Source: Parasponia andersonii (lineage: Eukaryota; Streptophyta; Magnoliopsida; Rosales; Cannabaceae). Taken from it: a DNA stretch of 64,000 bases. Where the stretch lies: positions 933,300 to 997,299 of the forward strand of contig JXTB01000042.1 in the NCBI GenBank assembly GCA_002914805.1, written 5' to 3'. The notes under the pieces are model-generated. The model saw only the letters and a list, made by a program, of their open reading frames with translations, ran no database searches and was not told the origin of the DNA. Positions 25,701 through 37,085 of the stretch are shown here, piece by piece (positions within the stretch are counted from its first letter, which is position 1; each line of letters opens with the position of its first letter). A program made the position numbers and the translations under genes.

Positions 25701-26820
25701 CATTTCATATATATATAAATATTGACCACAGTCTATACTCGAATATTTCATTTTCAGAGAATACAGCCCATTAAGATTAAGGTGATCTTGTCTGATGTAA
25801 TTGGTGGTCCTATATTTCAATAGGATAGGCTGCATTTTATCTCTTATTGGTGGCGTTAGTGAATGACAATTGGGAAGCAATTACAATGGCTCATTGCTTA
25901 AACATTTATTGACCCTTGTGTGGTTGGTACTGGTCTTGTTGATGGAAAATGAGGTTTGGGTGGTGCAACAAGGAGAGAAAGTGGTCCATCAATAGGGAAA
26001 AAAAAAAAAAAAAGAAAAAAAAAAGAAAGAGTAAATATGCCCTTATTTTTGTCACAAATCCTCTGTTACCACGTTTAATTAAATTAAATAGTACAAAAGC
26101 AAACCAGCCAACGAATTTGGCCAACCAAAAGTCTTTTTCTCCAAATTTCAACTTAAGCAATCTTTATTTATTTATTTATATATTTTTTGACATATGACTC
26201 ATGAGAACTAGTTTTTTTTTAAAAGCAAGTTTTGACTGATGTTGTTCGCTACCAACGGAAATCACACCCTAAATTTGTGGCTTTATTTAGTAGACATAGA
26301 CATTAGACAATATTACCGAAAGAGATTAATGTATGACTTGGCAATTCTATTCCTCTTATCTGTTTTATTTATTCCCTACGGATTTTTTATTTAGGCTGAA
26401 AGGAAACGCTAATAAAAGAAACAAATTTGACGCCTGATGGTGTGGAAGTAGGATCAACGTATTTGTAAAGTTGAGCCAGAATGGAATACACTGTATAATA
26501 AGATAGTCGATAGAAACAAAAGAAAACTTCCATATATAATAAATTTTTAACTCGGAGTCACAATAATGAAATTCCGTGAAATTATATTATGAGCAGTGTG
26601 AATGCGATATAGGTGAACCAAATTAGGTAATGCATGTCCAAGTGGTAACAAGGTGCACTGTCTCACTTAAAATATAAATTATAATGGTTCAAATTTCAAA
26701 CATTGATTTCTTTTATCCCTCTTCTTTTTCTTTATAGAATATATATTAACAACAATAACAGTGGAAGAATAATGTCATTGAAAGCATGGTGACTTGGTTG
26801 GTGGAGCATCCATTCTAAAT
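25701..26820. other. Intergenic AT-rich DNA
   Basis: No coding signal. Short poly(A) and poly(T) tracts, and nothing further recognised before the segmental duplication begins near 26822. Confidence 0.5.
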
Positions 26821-27589
26821 GGTGACACATAAGATTTGGGATTTTGTAGTGGCATATGCAGTTAGCTTTTTTGAATACACATGTTGATCTCTCCATTTGA
26901 TATGAGTAACTCTTTGTTGTGTCTTTTGTGTTGTGAGTATGCATGGTATTGATAATTGACGGTAGGCTCTTCTATTATTATAACTGTCGGACTAATATTA
27001 TAATTGTTGATGCGTATCGTCACATTGAATAATATTTTATATTATATTACATAATAATTAAGCAGAGACAACAATTATTAGAGGAGTACTGTTCAATTTT
27101 TTAGTTAGTTTAGTTATTTATTTATTGTTATTATTATTAGTATGTGACATATTGCGGGTGATGATGAACGATTAAACATCCTCATGTCTTGTAACAATTT
27201 GTGTGATTTGAAAATTTTCATTTACCAAGTTGAGTAAATCCTGATTCCTTGTTAGTTGTCCCTTAGGGGAAAAAAAAAATAAAATCCTTAGTAGTTGTCA
27301 CTAATAATATGTACCCTTGTCGAATCATTTCCCGCCAGCTGTCAGTGGTTCTTTTTTTATTTTTGTCTGGATAAAACTTTGATTCGTGTGGGTGTCATTA
27401 CATGCCACAGCTGCACATGGAAAATCACTTGTTCTGCTTCTAATACTGATACGATTTCAAAAAGTTGCAGAATTTGGAACGGCCCAAGTCCAACCACAAG
27501 CCAGCCACCTTTTGAATAAATTAGCCGATTATTTTTTTTTTCTTATTAATTAAATCTACTACTATATTACTTTTTAAAATAAATTTTTG

Positions 27590-27725
27590 ATGAATTTTTA
27601 ACGAATTCTTGACAATCTTGACGAATTCTTAACAAATTCTTGATGTCAGTGGTAATCTTGACAAATTCTTAATAGATTTTTGACGGATTTTTGATGATTT
27701 TTGACAGATTCTTGATTAATTCCCT
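27590..27725. repeat. Degenerate short tandem repeats (TTCTTGACAAA-type)
   Basis: About ten diverged copies of a roughly 12-base unit around GAATTCTTGAC or ATTTTTGACG. They lie in the part of unit 1 that is absent from unit 2. Confidence 0.7.
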
Positions 27726-27919
27726 TCCAAAAATGGTAAAATCTAATAGTGGTGGTAAATTTAACTAAACATTTGAAAAAAATAGTAATTGTCTACTTAA
27801 CCCTTCCAACTATTTTAGTTATGAAGTCCAAACAAGTAGTCGACTTTCGGGTAGAAATGTTTGTTTTTGTTTTCAGTTTTTTTAGGGTTGGGGGCAAAAT
27901 TGTTGTATTTTTTTAAGGT

Positions 27920-28349
27920 AAATATCACTTAGAGTCTTCATCCTTTCACAAAAATTTCACTTAGGTCTCTATTCTTTTTTCTATAGCACTTAATTCCCAC
28001 ACTCTCTTTTATAACAATGAAATCCCTAATAGTAGAATACGTTAATTTCAGTCGTTAAAACATCACGTGCTATGCACATGACCAAATCAAGGTAGGTATA
28101 TGCTAGAATTTCAATTTTCTAATCTCTCTATTTTTTTTTCCTCCGATAGAAATTAAAATCCAACATATTCCCCTCTTGATTTGAAAACATGCACAATACA
28201 TGATGTTTTGACAGCTGAAATTAATGTATTATACTATTATGGACTTCATTGTTACAAAAGAGATAGCAAGGGGACTTGAGTACTAAAAAAAAAGAATAGG
28301 AATCTAAGTAATACTTTTATGAAAGATTTAGAACTCCAGATGATATTTA
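27920..28349. mobile_element. Foldback (long-hairpin) element, about 430 bp
   Basis: The left arm (27920 to about 28127) and the reverse complement of the right arm (about 28137-28349) align over nearly their whole length. Shared landmarks include TAAATATCA, CTATTCTTTTTT, TAACAATGAA, TTAATTTCAG and AAAACATCA. Arm identity is about 75% by eye and the loop is short. Target-site duplication not resolved. A related single arm seems to begin at about 28380. Confidence 0.8.
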
Positions 28350-28667
28350 TCGACCTATTTAGTAGATAATTTTTTTTGGGGTTAATATCATCTAGGTCTT
28401 CGATCTTTGCTTGATATATTATTTAAGTCTCGATTATTTTATTTTATTTTATTTTATTTTTTTGTAAGTTTTAACTCCTAAATTTTATCAATCTATAACA
28501 CTGCAGTCCTCTTTCACGGTTACACGTGGTCATCTCCCAGGAGCACCAAGTGGCATAAAGATTTCTTTTATCTCATTTCAATTCTAACAAACGAGTTGAG
28601 TAACCGAAGAAAAGATAAAATATAAATCTTGATAATCTAAGTTCTTTTCTCTCTTTCTAGAGATGGA

Positions 28668-29012
28668 ATTTTAGGCCAGACTTAACAGACTGGCACATGA
28701 TTCGTTACCGTAGCCTGTGGTCCAGTTTGGCCCGACTCTAAGGGCTAGGTTGGGCTGAAGAATCTCGGTCTAATCTTTTTTTTTTTTTAAAAAACCCATT
28801 TTGAGCACTAATTATTATAATTTTTTTAGGACTGGGCTCTTGTTGTTAAAAAAACAAAAAGAAATAAAAAAAGGGATAAGCACCTAAGAGCGTTGGCTTG
28901 GGCTGGGCTCTACTACCTGACTCACATTTTTTAATAGCCCAACTCGTCCACTTTTTCAAGCTAGTAGTGGGTTGGCCGAGCCGAGCCGGTCAGCCTATAT
29001 TTGTCGTCTCTA
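28668..29012. mobile_element. Non-autonomous hAT-type element (MITE), 345 bp
   Basis: Ends are TAGAGATGGAATTTTAGGCC and, reverse-complemented on the right, TAGAGACGACAAATATAGGC. Flanking octamers are TCTCTTTC (28660-28667) and TCTCCTCC (29013-29020), matching at 6 of 8. The subterminal regions carry repeated GGCC, GGGCTGGG and GGTTGG-type motifs. Non-coding. Confidence 0.7.
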
Positions 29013-30116
29013 TCTCCTCCTCTAGCCTATCTAATTTTTTTTTAAATGTAGAAAACTATTTGACGACAACATGAAAAGAGCTTTCGTTTTCTCCCTCAGT
29101 GTATTGAACCTTCGCAATGTGCATTGTGCAATTTTTTTCTCTCGTTTATAGAGAAAAATAAGAGCAAAATTAATTGATCCAAACTTAAATATGTTCTTTG
29201 GCTAGTAACATAAATTTCAAATTAAAATTAATGAAAAGAACCCTTTTAAGAATTAACGAATTCCTTCCGACAAATTCTCTTGGTAGCCCATTCACCTTTC
29301 TCTTCCTTATGACTCCGCACTTCCACGCCATAAACTAATCTTACATAAATCTAGCCAAACAACCACCAGCACCACCTTGTTCATGACCCTCCGGCCTGCC
29401 GGGGGGGGAGGGGGGTGAAAGGGACTATTTCTTTGCCCTTTCTAAGACAACCAGAAAGCAAGAACCTTTTTAAAACTCAAAAATTCCTAGAACCCAGAAA
29501 AAACGTAGGTGATATTAACCTTTTTTTTTAATATCAAATTTATTATTATATCAGTTTGTGTTATTATATCAATTTTTGTTTACTTTTGTATCAATTTCAG
29601 ATCAGTATATTAATTAGTTTGTGTCAGTATATTGACGTTTTATTAAATTTATCATTATGTAATTCTTTTTTCAAAAATTGATTTATTTGAAATTTTTTGA
29701 TTAAATTTGCCATTTTGCAAATTTTTTAGATAAAATTTCACCAGTTTTTAACAGTAATTAAAAAAGTGACTATTTCTTAAACTTAACCTAAAATTCGGTC
29801 ATTTGACTAACTGAGAAATGCCAAGTTCTTGCAAGGATAAGGGGGATGACCTTTTTAAGAGTAATTTTGGCCAGATTAGAAATTTTCATAAATACCTATT
29901 TTTACTTTTATTTTATAAATACTCATTTTTATATTTTTATTTTGAAATATAAACCGCGTGTATTTAATATATGAAATATATACCACAATATATATATATA
30001 TCAAAATATATACCAGTATGAATTTACATTGCGAGTATAATTATAGGTAAAAATTTATATTATACATATATATTATTCATATTCCACACAATAAATGTAT
30101 AACATATTGTTTTACG

Positions 30117-32600
30117 ACACATAAGATTTGGGATTTTGTAGTGACATATGCAGTTAGCTTTTTTGAATACACAAGTTGATCTCTCCATTTGATACGAGTA
30201 ATGCTTTGCAGTGTCTTGTGTTGTGAGTATGCATGGTATTGATAGTGGACGTTAGGCTCTTCTACTATTATAGCGGTCGGACTAACATTATAATTGTTGG
30301 TGTGTACCGTCACGTTGGATAACATTTTATGTTACATTACATAATAATTAAGCAGAGACAACAATCATTGGAGGAATACTGTTCAAATATTTATATAGTT
30401 TAGTTATTTATTGTTAGTATTATTAGTATCATATTGTGTGATTTGAAAATTTTCATTTACCAAGTTGAGTAAATCCTTGTTAGTTGTTCCTTAAACAAAA
30501 AAAAAGAAAAAAAAAAGTCCTTACTAGTTGTCACTAATAATATGTACCCTTGTCGAATCACTTCCCGCCCGCTGTCAGTGGTTCTTGATTATTATTATTA
30601 TTATTTTTTTTTCTGGATAAAACTTGAATTCAAATGAATGTCATTACATGCCTCAGCAGCACATGGAAAAATTATTTGATTTGCTTCTAATACTGATACG
30701 ATTTGGATCCTATGGCAAAATGATGGAATTTCGGACCATTTTAGTACTACTTTTGATAAATAATACTAAGAATACAATGTTTAAATTTTTACTTATTTTT
30801 ATACTACTTAAAAAAAAAAACAAAATTTTCATTTTTTATTCTTGCTAACAAATTCTTACTACCTTTATTAGATTTATTTTAGCTAGTAGTTCACATTTTG
30901 TACGAAAGACTAAAATAATGTCTTAGAATTTTCATTTCTTTTTGCTACTAGTCTATTTGTAGTTAATCACTCTTAAAACTACTTACTAATTTATTATTAA
31001 AAACCATAAACTAATTAATTTTTGAAAATTAGAAACCAAATTAGTTACTAAAAACTAACAACCACATTGGTTTCTACCATAAATATTGTAACTATTCAGT
31101 TAATAGAAACTAAAAGCTAAATTAGTTTCTATCGTAAATAGTAGAACTATTTTGTTAATTCAATTATTGATTATTAGAAACTAACTTGGTTATTGAAAAC
31201 CATTTTCCAGAATCCAGAAAGCTATATATATTTCTATTACTTTTATTTCAAAAATATAATTACTTAATTTGAAAATTTAATCTTATTTTCCAACGTTCTT
31301 ATTCAATGCTTCACCCAATTCCTACTACAGGGTATTCTGTAAAAAATAAATAAATCACAATAGTTTTTAAGAAACTTTTATTGTTTAATGTGATTTGGAA
31401 AAAAAAAAAAAATCCATAACAGTTTCTAAGAAACTTTCGTGATTTCCTATAATTTATTTAACAATAGGACATTATAAGAAAACTACGACAGTTTCCAGAT
31501 TTCTTATTATTTATTTACCTGTAAGATATTTTTTTTAAAAAAAACCACAATGGTGGAAACTTTTGTAGTTTCAAGAAAATTTTTGTAGTTTTATGTGATT
31601 TATTTATGAACAAAACATTCTGCTAATAGGAAACCACAAAGGTTTTCTGTAAAAAAAAAAAAAAAGACTTATTTACTAAAATATTGTTGCATTTTTTAGC
31701 TTTCAAAATATTTAGGAAAATACCTTAAAAAGGTCGCAACGGAATTTTTATTATTTTTAAAAAATCATAAATTTAGTAATATTTTTTGAACAATAGTTAT
31801 AAGTGTTCAAAACCCATTTCAAAAAGTTGCAGATATCCCAAGCTTTTGGAACCGCCCAAGTCCAATCACAAGCCGGCCTACTTTTTCAGTTATTAAGCCC
31901 AAACCAGTAGCCCCTTTTAGAATAGAAATGGGCCCTTCTTTTTGTTATTATTATTATTATTGTTTTGCAAAATAACTGCTTTTTTAGTAGATCAATTTTT
32001 TTTAATATCAAATTTATTAGTAAAGCAGTTTGTATTAGCATATCAATTTTTGTTTACTTGTATATCAATTATTGCATGTTAATATATGAATGTTTTATTA
32101 AATTTATCAATATGTAATTTTTTTTTTCAAAAGCTGATTTATTTTAACCCTTTTTTGATTAAATCTGCATTTTGCAAATCTTTTAGATAAAATTTTACCA
32201 GTTTTTAACAATATTTAAAACATGACTATTTTTTAAACTTAAACCTAAAATTCGGTCATTAGGCCGAGAAGCTTATTCTTTTATGACTAACTCGGAAATG
32301 CCAAGTTATTGGAAGGATTGGGGAGATGGACCTTTTTAAGAGTAGTTTGGGCCAAAATGGCGAAAATTTTCATAAATACCCATTTTTTCTTTTATTTTAT
32401 AAATACTCATTTTTATACTTTTTTTTGAAATGTAAACCATATGTATTTTATTCATGAAATATATACCATGGTATACACAATATACTTATATACGCTATAC
32501 ATTTCATGAATAAAAATTACACCTAAAAATCGGTTACATTTCAAAATATATACTACTAGTTGGAATTTATACTGCGAATATAAAATATGTGTAAAAATTT
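30117..32600. repeat. Tandem segmental duplication, unit 2
   Basis: Second copy of the blocks described for 26822-30085. The join is near 30117, where GACACATAAGATTTGGGATT recurs. Within unit 2 the first block is split by about 1.1 kb of other sequence (about 30703-31825); unit 1 is continuous there (GATACGATTTCAAAAAGTTG near 27449). Confidence 0.75.
30703..31825. mobile_element. Probable 1.1-kb insertion with degenerate internal repeats
   Basis: Defined by comparison: unit 1 has an empty site. The insert is very AT-rich. Its second half has several diverged copies of an AGAAACTTTTGTAGTTT-like motif in both orientations at about 31350-31660. Its first half has repeated AACTAATTAG / AGTTTCTACCATAAAT motifs. 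No clean terminal repeats were identified, so the class is unknown. Confidence 0.5.
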
Positions 32601-32735
32601 ACATTGTAAATGTATACAACTTATATTTTACACATTAAATGTATACTAATAATGGGTATTTTTCAAAGAAAAATAAAAATGAATCTTTTGAAATATAAAG
32701 CACAAAAATAGATACTGAGTATAAATTTCTTGCCA
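32355..32735. mobile_element. AT-rich foldback-like element
   Basis: The left side (CATAAATACCCATTTTTTCT onward) and the reverse complement of the right side (ATACTCAGTATCTATTTTTG onward) form a loose inverted repeat around TATACATTT-type motifs. Related sequence occurs at 29880-30085, and at 32940-33063 with 37793-38000. Confidence 0.5.
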
Positions 32736-33526
32736 AAATGATACTTTTCTAAAATGACTTCTTCATGAATATCATTATATTAATGATGGTTAGTCGGTGC
32801 ATTTATAATCATAAGTTTATTACTATTTTTGGACCAACCATAGATAGTAGTAATTTGGGCCAAATAATTTTTTATCACAATTTTTCAGAATAGAAAGTCA
32901 ATTTTTTTAATAATTAGTTGCATAAAAGTTAGCTCTAAAAATAGAGAAATTTACATCTAGTACCTATTTTTTTATAACTTATTTTTATAAATACTCGTTT
33001 TTAGTTTTTTTTCCCTCCTTAAAACTATTCATTTTTAATGGTACACATTTTATGTGCAAATTATATGGGCCACAATTCAGGTCACAACACGATAACACGA
33101 CTCGAAAACGACATGAAGTTAGTAGATTTAGTTTGGTTTAAACAGGTACATGTTAAAATAAGTTAAATCTGATTAGGCACGATTAATTAATAGATCAAAA
33201 GCATGTTAACCTGCTAAATCCCAAATCAACATGTTTAACATGATTAAATTCAAAATTAATAAACCGATCAAAGTCGTGTCAACCTGAAATTAATCCGTTA
33301 TGAACTCATTTATGACACACACAAAAATAAAGTTTTAAAATTAATTTAATTAAAAAAAAAAAGAAAAAGTACTTTTTAGCATTTCAGATTAATCCTAATA
33401 TCCTATAAATCCTACCTTATTTTTATCATTTTGCTCTTTTCTGAACCTTAAAGCCACACATACTTAAGACTCAAAATTCACAAACAAATAGCCATCAACT
33501 GCCTCTTATCTCCTCTCTTCTTTCAT

Positions 33527-33901
33527 TAGAGGTGGCAATATAAGTCATGATACAATAACACGACTCGAAACCTGCACGATTAGTTGAACCTGCTTGATAC
33601 GAAATTTACTTGAATTGACACAATTAAGTAATTTTTTAATAAATTATATTAAATAATTATCTTCAAAAAATATTTTTTCATTCTTGTAGATAAAATAAAA
33701 AATATAAAGATAATGAACTAGTTTCTCTTACTATAGTAAAAATTAAGTAAAAATCGAGTAAACTAATAATTATACTATTTATATACATTTTGACCCATCA
33801 TTCTAGATGTTGTTTTTATTACACAAGTAACACGTAGGTTAACCTGTTAACGACATGATTTAATTAGGTTAAACACGATATAATACAGATTGCCACTCTT
33901 A
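33527..33901. mobile_element. Nested hAT MITE, 375 bp
   Basis: Ends TAGAGGTGGCAAT and, reverse-complemented on the right, TAAGAGTGGCAAT are inverted repeats matching at 11 of 13. The identical octamers TCTTTCAT (33519-33526 and 33902-33909) are a perfect 8-bp target-site duplication. The subterminal ACACGACTCGAAA motif also occurs in the host element at about 33099, so it is probably a deletion derivative or relative of the same family. Confidence 0.92.
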
Positions 33902-34874
33902 TCTTTCATACTCTCTATGAATCTATCTCTCATAGATTCCCACTCATCTAACTCTCACGGTTCTCATCTCACCCATTCACAATTTCACTCATAAATCTCA
34001 ATCCTTCACGCAAGAATCTCAAGGTCCTTAACCTTTCGCCCACAAATCTCTTCCTTTTTCCCACTGATCTCGCCTTAGCCATGAACGAAGCCACTTTCGG
34101 CATCTCAGTCTCAAGATCTTACTCTTGATTTTATACTCGGACTCACTCCCAATCTCGCTCTTACTCTCACTTCTTTCCGTTCAAATTTCCCACTTTAACT
34201 CTCTCCAAGTTGACTCTTCATTCTCTCTCTCTCTCTATATATATATACATGTATTTACATTTCTATAGATTCTAGATTCGTTGTAATGCGCTTTGTTTGA
34301 TTTGATTATGATAAAATGTATAATGGTCAAGTAGTATTTCATGCTCAAAAAGACCTTTCCTTAAAATGAGTATTTAAAAATGTCTATATCCGATCTCAAT
34401 CATATCCATGATAGCTAGCAAGAGAGGTTGTTGTTGGAGACAATGGAAGGATTTATATATTTTCCAATTTTATGTCACAAGTATGTTTTTGAAATCCTAT
34501 AACTTTGCTGCATGTATAAAATATTGCAATAATTGTACTTACATTTATTGTGAATATGAATTAAACTTCAAAAAATGAAAATTGGAATGATTATTTGATT
34601 ATTTAATGTACCTGGTATACTAACTGATTTGAGAGGAAAAAAGGGATATTTAACTCTAGTCGAATTTCGTAATCAATATCTCTAGTTTGAAGACAACCGT
34701 TTGATTGGATTTGAGTTTTGTTTTCTACTTAGTTTCATGGGTATTGTATGTGGAATCTAAATTAAAAAAAACCTTTGATATTTAAGGAAATAAAAAGAGT
34801 GCATCATTTTATATTGAATCCTTTTTTTCACTTTTAACATATTGCTGATTTTTTTTTAATATTTTTATATATAG

Positions 34875-37085
34875 ATGGATAAGCAAAGACTTGAAATCAA
34901 TCTTGATGATTTAGAGTCTAACAGTGTTAATGTACCAATTGATGTTGACAATGAGAATGATAGAAGTAGTGGTATTGACCAACAATTGAAGCGCAAGAGA
35001 AAGTTAACTTCTAAAGTATGAAAAAGTTTTGACATACTTCCTTTGGGTCTTGATAAAAGCAAAGGGCAAGATGCAAGCTATGTGGAGTAGAGTATTTTGC
35101 TGATAGTAAATATGAAACATGCAATTTGAAAAGGTATATTGATTTATGTATTAGGAGAAATCATCATGAGGTTATCGAATTATTGATATCTCAAGATAGT
35201 GGTGCAGTTAGTCTTGGTGGATCTAAGTTTGATTATGAAAAATTTCGCAATATAGTCACATATGCTGTAATTATGCATGATTTACCTTTTAATTTTGTTG
35301 AATATGAAAGCATAAGGTCAATGTTTAGTTATTTACATCCTACTATATAACTAGTATCTCAAAATACTACAAAAGCAGATACACCTAAGTTGAATAAAAA
35401 AGTAAAGGCATTTGTGAAATCTATGTTAGAGGTAGCTCCTGGAAGAGTATTATTCACATCAGATTTATGGACCTCATTGACAAGTGATAGATATATATGT
35501 TTGACGTGCCATTATATAAATAAGAATTGGTGTTTGCAAAAAAAAAGTGTTGAGTTTTACCTTTATGCCTCCTCCACGTAGTGGTTTAGTATTATCTGAA
35601 AAACTACATGGCTTATTATATGAATGGAGACTTGAGGGCAAAGTATTTAGCATTACTTTAGACAATGCTGCATCCAATAATGTTTCTATTAAGATGTTGC
35701 AATACCAATTGACTCTTAAAAGGCTACTTGTATGCAATGGCGAACATTTTCATACGCATTGTTGTGCTCACATACTTAACTTATTTGTCCAAAAGGGGTT
35801 GAAACAAATTGATCCATCCATTGTTAAAATTAGAGAGAGTATTAAATATGTCAAGAGATCTCAAGTTAGAAAGTAGAAATTTTTAGAATATATAAGTGTA
35901 GTGTCAGATGGTCGCAGGAAAGGATTATGCTAAGATGTGTCTACTAGATGGAATTCTACTTATCTTATACTTCAAAGTGTTTTATTCTATTGTAGTGCCT
36001 TTCAATATATGGAATTAAGTGATTCAAATTGTAAGAATTTTCTTTCAAGGGAAGAGTGGGAGAAAGTGGAGAAAATTAGTTCATTTTTGAAAGTATTTTA
36101 TGATACTACTCTTATGATTTCTGGCACAAAGTACCCCATTGCCAACTTATATTTTTCTGCAACCTATATGTGTTATGTGTCATTAAAAGAAAATAAAGAG
36201 GGGGAAGATAAATACTTGAAAGCTATATTAGACAAGATGTTGACAAAATTTGATAAATATTGGTATGAATTTAGTACAACTTTGGCTATAGTGGTTATTC
36301 TAGATCCTTGATATAAGCTGAATTGTATTAACTTTTGCTATAAAAAGACTTATGGAGAGGATTCTCTTGAGTATTTTTGTGTTAAAAAGAAACTAAAATC
36401 TTTGTTTGAGGAATATAAATCAAAATTTACTCAACTTTCAACATCTACTCCTCTACAAAGGAAAAATACCAATAATATGCCTTCAATGGATGATATTGAT
36501 ACTACAATAAGAGTATTCAAGGTAATGTTTCCTTAGCATTGTTCTTTAATTGTATTTTATCTATCTATTCTTTCTTATTCTTAGTTTTTAATATATGTTC
36601 AATATTTTGTGATATAGGAATTTGATGATATATTAAGTGACAAACTGAGCAACTTCATACAAAAATCTCAATTGGAACTCTATTTAGATGAGCAAAGGAT
36701 GACTCAAAATATAAAGTTAGACATCTTAGCTTTTAGAAGTCTAATCAATTATGTTATTCAGAATTTACTGTTATGGCTCACAACATCTTGAGCATTCTTG
36801 TTTCTACTATTGCTTATGAAGCTTCATTTAGTACTGGGGGGTTTTGTTTAACCAACATTACACCTCACTTAAACCTAACACAGTGGAGACAATTATTTGC
36901 TTAAGAGAATGAATACATTATCTCATTTTTTTGGTCCAAAATTTAATATTTTTATTAGCTAATTTCAATATGATGTAGATAAATTTGAAGATGACTTGGA
37001 TGATGTTACTCAAGATGTCTTCAAGATGAGCATAAATGAAAAGGAGCCATCCTCAACAACTTGCTCAAATTCTGTTGGAGTTTAA
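34875..37085 (+). pseudogene. hAT transposase pseudogene (ZBED / RICESLEEPER-like)
   Basis: Begins MDKQRLEINLDD. It continues through a BED zinc finger (RCKLCGVEYFADSKY, then LKRYIDLC, where the usual His is Tyr). The hAT RNase H-like core is recognisable (VAPGRVLFTSDLWTSLTSD, ITLDNAASNN, HCCAHILNLFVQ, STRWNSTYLIL). The C-terminal dimerisation region follows (LSILVSTIAYEASFSTGG). A conserved GT-AG intron lies at 36522-36617, between VFK and EFDD. The frame is broken at least eight times: a stop soon after LTSKV, a frameshift just before the BED finger, a stop after the HPTI segment, a frameshift near 35560 and later stops after VRK, ILDP and ILAF. It cannot make active transposase. Confidence 0.88.

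Larger units (their letters stand above)
26822..30085. repeat. Tandem segmental duplication, unit 1
   Basis: Two blocks in unit 1 recur in the same order downstream. 26822-27900 matches 30117-31960, and 29500-30085 matches 31985 to about 32600. The material between the two blocks in unit 1 (about 27900-29500) includes a foldback element and a hAT-type element, so it was probably inserted after duplication. Unit 1 also has extra sequence at about 27515-27805. Confidence 0.75.

Noticed and set aside
29399-29417. G-run near 29400 as a possible G-quadruplex
   Set aside because: It is essentially one homopolymer-like G stretch interrupted by single A, with no gene nearby to give it meaning.
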